From APNM01 sp040361335 (GTDB lineage Bacteria; Pseudomonadota; Gammaproteobacteria; Nevskiales; Salinisphaeraceae), in NCBI RefSeq assembly GCF_040361335.1, contig NZ_APNM01000004.1, forward strand, positions 62,001-126,000: a DNA stretch of 64,000 bases, given 5' to 3'. Within the stretch, counting starts at the first letter, position 1, and each line of letters opens with the position of its first letter. The notes under the pieces are model-generated. The model was not told the DNA's origin. It made no database searches and saw only the letters and a program-made list of their open reading frames with translations. Positions 1 through 8,902 of this stretch are shown here, piece by piece. Both the position numbers and the translations under genes were made by a program.

Positions 1-2
1 TG

Positions 3-1517
3 GACCGGGCCTCGCAAGCCTTCGCGTCCTTCCTGCAGAACGACCTTGGCTTCGGCAAGGGCGACCGCGTCGCCCTGATGATGCCCAACCTGCTGCAGTA
101 TCCGGTGGCCCTGTTCGGCATCCTGCGCGCGGGCATGGTGGCGGTGAACGTGAACCCGCTGTACACCGCCCGCGAGCTGGAGCACCAGCTCGCCGACGCC
201 GGCGCCCGCGGCATCGTGATCGTGGAGAATTTCGCCGCCACGCTGGAACAGGTGATCGACCGCGTGCCCCTGGAGGCGGTGATCACGACCCGCATCGGCG
301 ACATGCTGCCGTTCCCGCGCCGGCAGGTGGTCAACCTCGCGGTCAAGCATCTCAAGAAGATGGTCCCGGATTTCTCGCTGCCGGGCGCCATCGGTTTCAA
401 CGACGCGCTGTCGCGCGGCGAGAAGCGGGCCATGCACGACGCCGGCGTGACCGGCGACGACATCGCCTTCCTGCAGTACACCGGCGGCACCACGGGGCTG
501 GCCAAGGGCGCCACGCTGCTGCACCGGAATATCGTCGCCAACCTGGAACAGGCCTCGGCCTGGCTGGAACCCTGGACCGACGAGGGCGGCGAGACCATCG
601 TCACCGCCCTGCCGCTGTACCACGTCTTCGCACTGACCGCGAACTGCCTGGTGTTCCTGAAACTGGGCGGCAAGAACGTGCTGATCACCAATCCGCGCGA
701 CATCCCGGGGCTGGTCAAGGAATTGAAGAAATACCCCTTCACCGCCTTCACCGGCGTGAACACCCTGTTCAACGCCCTGCTCAACGACGCCGACTTCCGC
801 GCCCTGGACTTCTCGCCCCTGAAGCTGACCCTGGGCGGCGGCGCCGCGGTGCAACGGCCGGTGGCGGAACGCTGGAAGGAAGTCACCGGCAAGGCACTGA
901 TCGAGGCCTACGGTCTCACCGAGACCTCGCCGGCGGCCTGCATCAATCCGCTGGACCTCGAGGATTACAACGGGTCCATCGGCCTGCCCATCCCGTCCAC
1001 CGAGATATCCGTCCGCGACGACGACGGCAACGAGGTCCCGGCCGGCGAGCCCGGCGAGCTGTGCATCCGCGGCCCGCAGGTGATGCAGGGCTACTGGAAC
1101 AAGCCCGAGGAGAACGCCAAGACCTTCTTCGACGACGGCTTCCTGCGCACCGGCGACGTCGCCCGCATGGACGACCGGGGCTTCTTCTACATCGTCGACC
1201 GCAAGAAGGACATGATCATCGTTTCCGGCTTCAACGTCTTCCCCAACGAGATCGAGGACGTGGTGGCCGGCCACGAGGGGGTGCTGGAGGCCGCCTGCGT
1301 GGGCGTGCCGGACGACAAGTCCGGCGAGGCGGTGAAGGTATACGCGGTGAAGAAGGATCCCGCGCTCACCGAGGACGACCTGCGCGCCTACTGCCGCGAG
1401 AACCTGACCGGCTACAAGGTCCCCCGACACATCGAGTTCATCGACGAGCTGCCCAAGTCGAACGTGGGCAAGATCCTGCGCAAGGAACTGCGCGACCGGT
1501 CGATGGCGGCGGCCTGA
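3..1517 (+). CDS. fadD: Long-chain fatty acid--CoA ligase, 5' end missing
   Basis: ATP-dependent activation of fatty acids to acyl-CoA through an acyl-adenylate, at the inner membrane. The frame is open from the first complete codon (base 3) to the stop, giving 504 residues; the true start lies upstream of the window, because coding-like sequence (DRASQAFASFL) precedes the first internal ATG at 78. Adenylate-forming motifs are all visible: the P-loop YTGGTTGLAKGA near base 477, YGLTETSP near base 909, the hinge and linker RKKDMIIVSGFNVFPNEIE, and the C-terminal catalytic lysine in SNVGKILRKEL. FadD is about 560 residues, so roughly 55 residues are missing. It converges on the methyltransferase behind it. 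Confidence 0.93.
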   Translation, partial: DRASQAFASFLQNDLGFGKGDRVALMMPNLLQYPVALFGILRAGMVAVNVNPLYTARELEHQLADAGARGIVIVENFAATLEQVIDRVPLEAVITTRIGDMLPFPRRQVVNLAVKHLKKMVPDFSLPGAIGFNDALSRGEKRAMHDAGVTGDDIAFLQYTGGTTGLAKGATLLHRNIVANLEQASAWLEPWTDEGGETIVTALPLYHVFALTANCLVFLKLGGKNVLITNPRDIPGLVKELKKYPFTAFTGVNTLFNALLNDADFRALDFSPLKLTLGGGAAVQRPVAERWKEVTGKALIEAYGLTETSPAACINPLDLEDYNGSIGLPIPSTEISVRDDDGNEVPAGEPGELCIRGPQVMQGYWNKPEENAKTFFDDGFLRTGDVARMDDRGFFYIVDRKKDMIIVSGFNVFPNEIEDVVAGHEGVLEAACVGVPDDKSGEAVKVYAVKKDPALTEDDLRAYCRENLTGYKVPRHIEFIDELPKSNVGKILRKELRDRSMAAA

Positions 1518-1585
1518 GGGGCGTTCCCGGTTTCCGGCAAGAGACTCCCTGGCTGGAAACCGCTTCCCCGGAACCCGGCAACGGC

Positions 1586-1606
1586 ACCCCTGACGGCGTC
1601 AGGGGT
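1586..1606. terminator. Hairpin between convergent genes
   Basis: ACCCCTGAC, loop GGC, GTCAGGGGT form a perfect 9-bp stem between the ends of the convergent acyl-CoA ligase and methyltransferase genes; it overlaps the methyltransferase stop. There is no clear T run on either side, so the terminator role is inferred from position and symmetry. Confidence 0.5.
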
Positions 1607-2210
1607 TCCGTGCCCGAATCAACGTCCAGTACCCGAACAGGTTCACCGGCACCGTCTCGATCACATCCAGGTCGGAGGCGTCCAGGAAGCTCTGCAGGGG
1701 GAACAGGCTGCGGAAGCCGACGAACTTGGAGACCGGCGAGACCAGCTTCTCCAGGGCCGCCATCGCGCCCTTGTCGCGGCTGAAGTGGTTGACGATGAAC
1801 AACTCGCCGCCGGGCCGGCAGACCCGCTTCATCTCGGCGATCATGCGCTGGGGCTCCGGCACCACGGAAGCGACGTACATCGCCACCACCTTGTCGAAGG
1901 CGTCGTCCGGGTATTCCAGCGCCTGGGCGTCCATCAGGGCCAGCTCGACACGGTCGGCCTGGCCGTTGAGGCGGGCCCGCGCCACATCGAGCATGTGCGG
2001 CGACACGTCGATGCCGGTGACGTGAACCCCCTCGGGATAGTGGGTCAGGGACAGGCCGGTGCCGACACCGACCTCGAGCACACGGTCGCCCGCGCGGCAG
2101 CCCATCTTGTCGACGGCCAGCCTGCGGCCGGGCTCGAAGACCCGCCCGAAGAATCGATCGTATTGCTTGGAGAGCCGCCGATAGGCATCGGCAACAGTCT
2201 GATGGTCCAT
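1599..2210 (-). CDS. pmtA: Class I SAM methyltransferase, PmtA (phosphatidylethanolamine N-methyltransferase) type
   Basis: A 203-residue Rossmann-fold methyltransferase. Motif I is VLEVGVGTGLSL and motif II is GIDVSPHML; the post-I acidic motif DAQALEYPDDAFD and a CRPGGELFIVNHF strand follow. The N-terminal pattern 'AYRRLSKQYDRFFGRVFEPGRR' type and the overall length match Rhodobacter-type PmtA, which methylates phosphatidylethanolamine to make phosphatidylcholine. Substrate assignment is by family resemblance only. I chose the ATG at 2210 (MDHQTVADAY); a TTG at 2231 would add seven residues. It is not obviously in an operon with its neighbours. Confidence 0.7.
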   Translation of the reverse strand: MDHQTVADAYRRLSKQYDRFFGRVFEPGRRLAVDKMGCRAGDRVLEVGVGTGLSLTHYPEGVHVTGIDVSPHMLDVARARLNGQADRVELALMDAQALEYPDDAFDKVVAMYVASVVPEPQRMIAEMKRVCRPGGELFIVNHFSRDKGAMAALEKLVSPVSKFVGFRSLFPLQSFLDASDLDVIETVPVNLFGYWTLIRARNP

Positions 2211-2325
2211 ATAACGGTACCCGTCCCGCAATCCGCGCCCGTGCCCGGGCGCCCGTGAACTAGGAGCGGACTATACCGGGAATGACGCCGCAACCCCAAC
2301 GGAGCCGCGGTGTCGACCCCGCCAA

Positions 2326-2895
2326 TCAGCGCTCGCCGGCCTGTCGCTCCAGCGTCGGGAAATGCTCGGCGGGATCGCGTCCCGTCGGCACGGCGCCGCC
2401 CCATCCCTCGGCGTCCGCGAACAGGCGGATCGAGCGGAAGGCGGGGCGCTCGCCCATGTCGAACCAGTGGCTGACGCCCGCCGGCAGGCACACCAGATCG
2501 CCGCGCTCGCACAGCAACGCGTAGATGCCGTCGTCCCGGCGTATGTAGAAGAGCCCGCGACCGTCCACGAACAGGCGTCCCTCGCGGTTGCGGTGCCAAT
2601 GCTCGCTGGTGAACTCCTCGCGCAGACGCGCCAGGTTGGGGTGCGCGGCCGTGACACAAAGCACGTCCACGGCCACGAAGCCATGATCCTGCATCAGGCC
2701 GTCCAGCGTCTCGCGATAGGCCTCGATGACCTCGTCCTGCAGTGCGTCGGGCTCCATCTCGACCGACGGCAGCGCGAGCCGCTCGTAGCGGACGTCGATG
2801 GCCGCCAGGCGCCCCCGGATGGCCTCCGGGTCGCGGATGACGTAGGCCGGCTCGTCCGACGGGCCGGCGGCCGGATAAAAGCTCAATTGGGTCAT
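2326..2895 (-). CDS. mtnD: Acireductone dioxygenase (methionine salvage)
   Basis: A cupin of 189 residues that oxidises 1,2-dihydroxy-5-methylthiopent-1-en-3-one: to the methionine precursor keto-acid and formate when Fe-bound, or to an off-pathway product with CO when Ni-bound. The metal-binding set is clear: HWH in TSEHWHRNREGRLF supplies two His, the Glu follows in the same stretch, and the third His is in PAGVSHWFDMGE. The length fits the family. No other salvage genes (mtnA, B, C) lie nearby, so the rest of the pathway must be elsewhere. Its upstream region (2896-3072) is AT-richer and probably holds the promoter. Confidence 0.9.
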   Translation of the reverse strand: MTQLSFYPAAGPSDEPAYVIRDPEAIRGRLAAIDVRYERLALPSVEMEPDALQDEVIEAYRETLDGLMQDHGFVAVDVLCVTAAHPNLARLREEFTSEHWHRNREGRLFVDGRGLFYIRRDDGIYALLCERGDLVCLPAGVSHWFDMGERPAFRSIRLFADAEGWGGAVPTGRDPAEHFPTLERQAGER

Positions 2896-3072
2896 AACTG
2901 AGATGTCGTGTTCGGTGCGGGCCGAGCCGCGAGCGCGGCGCTAAACACGGGCCAAAGGCATGGCCGGAATCCGATCAGGCGCGCACTTTACTCGGCCCGC
3001 CGCGTCAAAACAATGACAAAAATATACCGACCGTTCAGAGACGGCATGGGGGGCACGGGCGTCAGGGCCCCG

Positions 3073-5001
3073 TCATTGGCGGTCCCGCATCCAGTTGATC
3101 AGCCCCCCCGCCAACAGCAACTCGACCTGACGGGCCGACAGGGCATGCTCGAACTCGATGCTGTCGTCGCCCAGCCGGGCCGTCACCCGACTGCCGTCCC
3201 GGACCGCGTCGCGCAGACCTTCGAAGCGCAACCGCCCGCCCTGCTCCAACCGGTCGTAGTCGGCCGGCTCGGCGAAGGTCAGCGGCAATACGCCGAAGTT
3301 CACCAGGTTCTGCCAGTGGATGCGGGCGTAGTTCTTCGCCACGACCGCCCGCAACCCGAGGTAGCGCGGCGCGATCGCGGCATGCTCGCGGGAGCTACCC
3401 TGGCCGTAGTTCTCGCCACCCACGATGGCGTGGTCGCCGGTCTCCTGCGCCCGCTCCGGATAGGTCTCGTCGATAACGTCGTACACGAAGCGGCTGATCG
3501 CCGGGATATTGGACCGGAACGGCAGTACCTCGGCGCCGGCGCGCATGATCTCATCGGTGGAGATGTTGTCGCCCACCTTGAGCAGCACCGGCAGGTCGAG
3601 CTCGTCCGGCAGCCCCTCGAAATCCGGCAAGGACGCGATATTCGGCCCCTTCGCCAGCTCCATGCGCCGCGATTCCTCGGCCGTGGGCGGCGGCTGCAGC
3701 AGATCCTCGTTGATCACCGGGTCGTCCGGCTCGACCACCGTGGGGCAGTCGAAATCGAGCTCGCGCGGATCGGTGATCTCGCCGCGCAGGGCGCTGGCGG
3801 TGGCGGTCTCCGGACTGCACAGGAAGACCGCGTCCTCCTTGGTGCCGGAGCGCCCCGGAAAGTTGCGCGGCACGGTACGCAGCGAATTGCGGCCGGAGGC
3901 CGGCGCCTGGCCCATGCCGATGCAGCCGTTGCAGCCGGCCTGGTGCAGCCGCGCCCCGCCGTGGATCAGGTCCGCCAGGTGCCCCTCGCGGGTCAGGGTC
4001 TCGAGGATCGCGCGCGAACTGGGATTGATGTCGAACGACACCCGCGGGTCCACGCGCCGGCCCGCGACCATCATCGCCGGCATCGCGAAATCGCGGTAGC
4101 CGGGGTTGGCGGACGAGCCGATGTAGGCCTGGTACAGGGATTCCCCGGCGACCTCGCGCACCGGCACCACGTTGCCCGGCGAAGTGGGCTTGGCGATCAG
4201 CGGCTCCAGCGAGGACAGGTCGATGCTGTCATGGACATCGTAGTCGCAGCCCGGATCGGCGGTCAGCTCGGTGAAATCGTCCTCGCGCTTCTGGGTGCGC
4301 AAGAACCGGCGCACCTCGTCGTCGGCCGGGAAGACCGTGGTGGTGGCGCCCAGCTCGGCGCCCATGTTGGCGATCACGTGGCGGTCCATCGCGGTCAGGT
4401 TCGCCAGGCCCGGACCGTAATACTCGATGATGCGACCCACGCCGCCCTTGACGTCGTGCCGCCGCAGCATCTCCAGGATCACGTCCTTGGCCGATACCCA
4501 GGGCGGCAACTCGCCGGTCAGTTCCACGCCCCAGATCTCGGGCATCTTGGTGTAGAAGGGCTCGCCGGCCATGGCCATCGCCACCTCCAGGCCGCCGGCG
4601 CCGATCGCCAGCATCCCCATGGAGCCGGCGGCGGGCGTATGGCTGTCCGACCCCAGCAGGGTCTTGCCGGGCCGGCCGAAGCGTTCCATGTGCACCGCGT
4701 GCGACACACCGTTGCCGGCGCGCGAGAACCAGACCCCGAAGCGCTGGCACGCGCTGTACAGGAACAGGTGATCGTCCGGGTTCTTGAAATCCTCCTGGAT
4801 CAGGTTGTGATCCACATACTGCGCGGACAGCTCGGTCTTCACCCGATCGAGCTGCATCGCCTCCAGCTCCAGCATCACCATGGTGCCGGTGGCGTCCTGG
4901 GTCAGGGACTGGTCGATCCGCAGGGCAATCTCGGTGCCCGGCGTCATCTCGCCGTCGATCAGGTGGTCTCGGATCAGTTTCCGGGCGACATTGTCGGCCA
5001 T
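3073..5001 (-). CDS. acn: Aconitate hydratase, Aquifex-type (about 640 residues)
   Basis: Isomerises citrate to isocitrate in the TCA cycle. The 642-residue length and order (aconitase catalytic domain, then the swivel domain with NYGQGSSREHAA near residue 545) fit the short aconitase subfamily rather than AcnA (about 890) or AcnB. The start at 5001 is preceded by GGAGGAGAACG; an upstream in-frame start would add 11 poorly fitting residues. HQAGCNGCIGMGQAP keeps two of the cysteines that bind the 4Fe-4S cluster, but the usual IGSCTN motif reads IGSSANPGYRDF, so the first canonical cysteine is Ser. It is divergent from nuoA across a 188-bp region that should hold both promoters. Confidence 0.9.
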   Translation of the reverse strand: MADNVARKLIRDHLIDGEMTPGTEIALRIDQSLTQDATGTMVMLELEAMQLDRVKTELSAQYVDHNLIQEDFKNPDDHLFLYSACQRFGVWFSRAGNGVSHAVHMERFGRPGKTLLGSDSHTPAAGSMGMLAIGAGGLEVAMAMAGEPFYTKMPEIWGVELTGELPPWVSAKDVILEMLRRHDVKGGVGRIIEYYGPGLANLTAMDRHVIANMGAELGATTTVFPADDEVRRFLRTQKREDDFTELTADPGCDYDVHDSIDLSSLEPLIAKPTSPGNVVPVREVAGESLYQAYIGSSANPGYRDFAMPAMMVAGRRVDPRVSFDINPSSRAILETLTREGHLADLIHGGARLHQAGCNGCIGMGQAPASGRNSLRTVPRNFPGRSGTKEDAVFLCSPETATASALRGEITDPRELDFDCPTVVEPDDPVINEDLLQPPPTAEESRRMELAKGPNIASLPDFEGLPDELDLPVLLKVGDNISTDEIMRAGAEVLPFRSNIPAISRFVYDVIDETYPERAQETGDHAIVGGENYGQGSSREHAAIAPRYLGLRAVVAKNYARIHWQNLVNFGVLPLTFAEPADYDRLEQGGRLRFEGLRDAVRDGSRVTARLGDDSIEFEHALSARQVELLLAGGLINWMRDRQ

Positions 5002-5189
5002 CGTTCTCCTCCGGCTTGCGGCGACTGGGATCAATCTTGCGCTTCAACCGTCCCATTTCAAAGGGCGACCGCACATCCGGTCATCCGGCGGCCGGGTAGG
5101 CAGACCGCCGGCTGTGTGATATTCCTAAAAACACATTCGACGGCGGCGCGTCCGGCCCAACGGATCGCGTCATCGCGCGGGAGGACTCC

Positions 5190-5618
5190 ATGAGTCCGTT
5201 GACCGAACAGCCCGACACCCTGTGGCCGCTGCTGGTGTACCTCGGCGCGGTCGTGGGGCTGATATTGGCGATGCTCGGTCTGTCCTATGTCCTCGGCGGC
5301 CGTACCGCCGGACGCCTGCGCGACCAGCCGTTCGAGTCCGGCGTGATCCCCGTCGGCGACGCCCGCCTGCGCTTCTCCGCCAAGTTCTACCTGGTGGCGA
5401 TCTTCTTCGTGCTGTTCGATCTCGAGGTCGTGTTCCTGTTCGCCTGGGGCATCGCCGCCACGGAACTCGGCTGGGCCGGCTACGCCGGCGCCATGATCTT
5501 CCTGTTCGTCCTTACCGTCGCCCTGGTCTACGAATGGCGCATCGGAGCGCTCGACTGGGCCCCCAAGCCGCCGCGACGCCGGACATCGCCGGCGCCGCGC
5601 GGACCGACGACGGCCTGA
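5190..5618 (+). CDS. nuoA: NADH-quinone oxidoreductase subunit A
   Basis: First gene of the complex I operon, 142 residues. It is a small membrane-arm subunit with three predicted TM helices (about residues 12-34, 65-88 and 95-115) and the conserved FESGVIPVGDARLRFSAKFYLVAIFFVLFD-type block (FES/G around the first loop, KFY..A..F..FDLE into TM2). The start is preceded by GGGAGGACTCC. The C-terminal tail after residue 120 is Pro/Arg-rich and not conserved in the family as far as I know. Confidence 0.95.
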   Translation: MSPLTEQPDTLWPLLVYLGAVVGLILAMLGLSYVLGGRTAGRLRDQPFESGVIPVGDARLRFSAKFYLVAIFFVLFDLEVVFLFAWGIAATELGWAGYAGAMIFLFVLTVALVYEWRIGALDWAPKPPRRRTSPAPRGPTTA

Positions 5619-5662
5619 ACGGAACCCGACCGCCGCGCCCCGCCCCCTGGGCGGCGCGGCAC

Positions 5663-5713
5663 CCCGCGCGACGGCGCGCGGGCGAATGAGCGACCGGGCG
5701 GTCGACCGCCCGG
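5663..5713. repeat. Palindromes between nuoA and nuoB
   Basis: Two perfect inverted repeats stand in the 148-bp nuoA-nuoB gap. CCCGCGCG, loop ACGG, CGCGCGGG spans 5663-5682, and the 20-bp palindrome CCGGGCGGTCGACCGCCCGG spans 5694-5713. A third imperfect GC hairpin precedes them from about 5630. They could fold in the operon mRNA and affect processing or nuoA stability; function is inference. Confidence 0.5.
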
Positions 5714-5766
5714 CGGCAAGACAAAGGCGGACCGCGCCGCGGTCCGCGAAGGAGGCAGCGATCGGT

Positions 5767-6402
5767 ATGCATTGGTCCCTGACCAAGGCGGACGAGACGC
5801 GACCCGATCCCCGCGAGGGGTCGTTCGAGGAGGCCATGCGCCGCAACGTGGTGCTGGCCAAGCTCGACGACCTGATCAACTGGGGTCGGAAGTACTCCAT
5901 GTGGCCGTTCAACTTCGGCCTGTCCTGCTGCTACGTGGAAATGGCCACGGCGCTCACCGCCCCGCACGACATGGCCCGTTTCGGCGCCGAGGTGATCCGG
6001 GCCACGCCGCGCCAGGCCGACGTGATCGTGATCTCCGGCACCGTGTTCATGAAGATGGCCCCGGTGATCCAGCGCCTGTACGACCAGATGCTGGAGCCGC
6101 GCTGGGTGATCTCGATGGGCTCCTGCGCCAACTCCGGCGGCATGTACGACGTCTACTCGGTGGTCCAGGGCGTGGACAAGTTCCTGCCCGTGGACGTGTA
6201 CGTCTCCGGCTGCCCGCCGCGGCCCGAGGCCTTCCTGGAGGGTCTGCTGCTGCTCCAGGAAGCCGTCGGCCAGGAACGCCGCCCGCTGTCCTGGATGATC
6301 GGCCCGCAGGGCGTCACCAAGGCGCCCAAGCTGGCCAACCGCGAGCGCAAGCGCGGCGAGCGGATGGCCGCCACCCACCTGCGGTCGCCGGACGAGGTGT
6401 GA
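5767..6402 (+). CDS. nuoB: NADH-quinone oxidoreductase subunit B
   Basis: Complex I subunit that carries cluster N2, the terminal 4Fe-4S centre that passes electrons to quinone. Ligand motifs are SCCYVEM (two adjacent Cys), GSCANSGGMYD and SGCPPRPEAFLEG. The ATG at 5767 (MHWSLTKADE) is preceded by AAGGAGG at about 11 nt; an in-frame ATG at 5686 would add 27 low-complexity residues that overlap the palindromes, so I reject it. 211 residues, typical for the family. Confidence 0.95.
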   Translation: MHWSLTKADETRPDPREGSFEEAMRRNVVLAKLDDLINWGRKYSMWPFNFGLSCCYVEMATALTAPHDMARFGAEVIRATPRQADVIVISGTVFMKMAPVIQRLYDQMLEPRWVISMGSCANSGGMYDVYSVVQGVDKFLPVDVYVSGCPPRPEAFLEGLLLLQEAVGQERRPLSWMIGPQGVTKAPKLANRERKRGERMAATHLRSPDEV

Positions 6403-6409
6403 CCGGGCC

Positions 6410-8161
6410 ATGCTGGACCGCACCGACCCCGTGAAACAGCTCGCCGAACGCTTCGGCGACGATCGCGTCCGGCGCCAGGACACCGCCGACGGCATGCCCA
6501 CGGTCTGGGTCGGCGCCGACGACCTCAAGGCCGTGCTCGCCTTCCTGAAGCGCGAGGCGGCGGTGCGCTACCGGATGCTGTTCGACCTCACGGCCATCGA
6601 CGAGCGGGCGCGCCGCAACCGCGACGACCAGCCGGCGGCCGACTTCACCGTGGTCTACCACCTACTGGCGCTGGAGCCCGTGGCCGAGATCCGCGTCAAG
6701 CTGGCCCTGTCCGGCGAGCGGCCGTCGGCGCCGACGATCACCGGGCTCTGGCCCAACGCCGCCTGGTACGAGCGCGAGGCCTGGGACATGTTCGGCATCG
6801 TCTTCGACGGCCATCCCAACCTGCGCCGCATCCTGATGCCGCCGACCTGGCGCGGCCATCCCCTGCGCAAGGAACACTCGGCGCGCGCCACCGAGTTCGA
6901 GCCGTTCCAGCTCTCGCCCGAGCGCCAGGACGAGGAGGAGGAGGCCCTGCACTTCAAGCCCGAGGCATGGGGCATGGCGCGCGAAACCGACGACGCCGAG
7001 TTCATGTTCCTCAACCTCGGCCCCAACCACCCCAGCGTGCACGGCGTGTTCCGGGTGGTCGTGCAGCTCGACGGCGAGGTGGTCCTGGGCGCGGTGCCCG
7101 ACATCGGCTACCACCATCGCGCCGCCGAGAAGATGGGCGAGCGCCAGAGCTGGCACACCTACATCCCCTACACCGACCGGGTCGATTACCTGGGCGGCGT
7201 GATGAACGAGTTGCCCTACGTCCTGGCACTGGAGCAGCGCCTGGGCATCGAGGTGCCGGCCCGGGTCCGGGTCGCCCGCGTGATGCTGTGCGAGTTCTTC
7301 CGCATCTGCTCGCACCTGCTGTTCCTGGGCACCTACATCCAGGACATCGGCGGCATGAGCCCGATCTTCTACATGTTCAGCGACCGCCAGAAGATCTACG
7401 ACGTGATCGAGGCGGTCTGCGGCTTCCGCATGCACCCGGCCTTCTTCCGCATCGGCGGCCTGGCGATGGACCTGCCCGACGGCTGGGACCGCAAGGTCCG
7501 GGAATTCCTGGACTGGTTCGAGCCGCGCCTGGACGAATACGACCGCATGGCCATGCGCAACAAGCTGGTCAAGCGGCGCACGCAGGGCATCGGCGTCTAC
7601 GACACCGACGAAGCCATCGACTGGGGCATCACCGGCCCCGGCCTGCGCGCTACCGGCTACGCCTGGGACCTGCGCAAGGAGCGGCCCTACAGCGGTTACG
7701 AGCACTTCGAGTTCGACGTGCCCACGGCCAACGGCAACGGCGATTGCTACGACCGCGCCGTGGTCCGCTTCCAGGAGATGCGCGAGAGCTGCCGCATCAT
7801 CCGCCAGTGCCTGGAGAACATGCCGGCCGGCCCCTACAAGGCGGACCACCCGATGACCACGCCGCCGCCCAAGCATCGGACGATGCACGACATCGAGACC
7901 CTGATCGCCCACTTCCTGACCGTGAGCTGGGGCCCGATCGTGCCGCCGGGCGAGGGCTCGGCCATGGTCGAGGCGACCAAGGGCCTGAACAGCTACTACC
8001 TGGTCTCCGACGGCGACACCCGGAGCTACCGCACCCGCATCCGCACGCCGTCGTTCCCGCACCTGCAGATGATCCCGCTGATGAGCCGGGGCCACATGAT
8101 CCCCGACCTGATCGCCATCATCGCGTCGATCGACTTCGTGATGGCCGACGTGGATCGCTGA
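6410..8161 (+). CDS. nuoCD: NADH-quinone oxidoreductase subunit C/D (fused)
   Basis: A single 583-residue protein joins NuoC (about residues 1-185, ending with NLRRILMPPTW and HPLRKEH) to NuoD (about 195-583, beginning EFMFLNLGPNHPSVHG). NuoD is the 49-kDa-type subunit that forms the quinone pocket with NuoB. The same fusion is standard in enterobacteria and Pseudomonas, which supports a gammaproteobacterial source. It starts 8 nt after nuoB; GAGGTG overlapping the nuoB end is the likely ribosome site. A composite inverted-repeat element starts 16 nt after its stop. Confidence 0.96.
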   Translation: MLDRTDPVKQLAERFGDDRVRRQDTADGMPTVWVGADDLKAVLAFLKREAAVRYRMLFDLTAIDERARRNRDDQPAADFTVVYHLLALEPVAEIRVKLALSGERPSAPTITGLWPNAAWYEREAWDMFGIVFDGHPNLRRILMPPTWRGHPLRKEHSARATEFEPFQLSPERQDEEEEALHFKPEAWGMARETDDAEFMFLNLGPNHPSVHGVFRVVVQLDGEVVLGAVPDIGYHHRAAEKMGERQSWHTYIPYTDRVDYLGGVMNELPYVLALEQRLGIEVPARVRVARVMLCEFFRICSHLLFLGTYIQDIGGMSPIFYMFSDRQKIYDVIEAVCGFRMHPAFFRIGGLAMDLPDGWDRKVREFLDWFEPRLDEYDRMAMRNKLVKRRTQGIGVYDTDEAIDWGITGPGLRATGYAWDLRKERPYSGYEHFEFDVPTANGNGDCYDRAVVRFQEMRESCRIIRQCLENMPAGPYKADHPMTTPPPKHRTMHDIETLIAHFLTVSWGPIVPPGEGSAMVEATKGLNSYYLVSDGDTRSYRTRIRTPSFPHLQMIPLMSRGHMIPDLIAIIASIDFVMADVDR

Positions 8162-8176
8162 AGAAGAAGATGATGA

Positions 8177-8420
8177 TTAACCACAGAGGCACAGAGGCAC
8201 AGAGAAATAAAGATGCGTAACCACAGAGACACGGAACGCACAGAGAAAGGGATTTTTTGCCGCTCATTTTCAAACCCCCTGTGCTCTCTGTGACTCTGTG
8301 GTTTTATTTCCTATGACGGAGAAAGACGAAGACATGAGCCACCAAGTCATAGCGACACTGGAGAAAGAGACTGCTTTCTTTCTTCTCGAACCCTCTGTGC
8401 CTCTGTGCCTCTGTGGTTAA
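8177..8420. repeat. CACAGAG-type inverted-repeat element (nested), nuoD/nuoE gap
   Basis: The outer arms are a perfect 28-bp inverted repeat: 8177-8204 (begins TTAACCACAGAGGCACAG) and 8393-8420 (ends GCCTCTGTGGTTAA). Inside is a second, less perfect pair, about 8217-8246 (TAACCACAGAGACAC) with 8285-8303 (CTCTGTGACTCTGTGGTT), then a linker (8304-8343) that closely matches 9001-9038 in the next gap. Each arm is itself made of short direct repeats of the type CACAGAGG. The element fills almost the whole gap and ends 6 nt before the nuoE ATG. No transposase is encoded. Confidence 0.9.
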
Positions 8421-8426
8421 AAACCA

Positions 8427-8894
8427 ATGACCCTGAGCGAAGAGGAAATCGCGGAGATCGAGCACGAGATGGGTCTGTACGAGGACCCGCAGGCGGCCTG
8501 CGTGGACGCCCTCAAGATCGTGCAGAAGCGACGCGGCTGGGTATCGGACGAGGTATTGGCCGCGACCGCCGCCGTGGTGGGCGTGTCGACGGCGGCGATG
8601 GAGGCCGTGGCCACCTTCTACAACCTGATCTTCCGCCAGCCGGTGGGCCGGCACGTGGTCATGGTCTGCGACTCCGTGTCCTGCTATCTCTGCGGCTACG
8701 AGGCCGTGCGCGATCACCTGCGCCGCTCGCTGGGCATCGAGTTCGGCCAGACCACGCCGGACGAGCGCTTCACCCTGTTGCCCATCTGCTGCCTGGGCGA
8801 CTGCGACAACGCGCCCTCGATGCGGGTGGACGAGGACTACCACGGCCGCCTGACGCCGGAACGGATCGACCGAATCCTGGAGTCCTACGAATGA
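8427..8894 (+). CDS. nuoE: NADH-quinone oxidoreductase subunit E
   Basis: 155-residue 2Fe-2S subunit (24-kDa type, cluster N1a) of the NADH-oxidising module; pairs with NuoF. The thioredoxin-like fold carries the ligand pattern CDSVSC (C-x4-C) and CCLGDC (C-x3-C), followed by DNAPSMRVDEDYHG. The start (MTLSEEEIAEIE) comes only 6 nt after the right arm of the repeat element, and no Shine-Dalgarno-like purine run is visible before it. Confidence 0.95.
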   Translation: MTLSEEEIAEIEHEMGLYEDPQAACVDALKIVQKRRGWVSDEVLAATAAVVGVSTAAMEAVATFYNLIFRQPVGRHVVMVCDSVSCYLCGYEAVRDHLRRSLGIEFGQTTPDERFTLLPICCLGDCDNAPSMRVDEDYHGRLTPERIDRILESYE

Positions 8895-8902
8895 AAGACA
8901 TG

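Noticed and set aside
78..1517. fadD start at base 78
   Set aside because: In-frame coding-like sequence precedes it up to the window edge, so the gene is truncated by the window rather than starting there.
8177..8420. Insertion sequence with transposase
   Set aside because: The longest interior between arms is under 200 nt, with no recognisable transposase.
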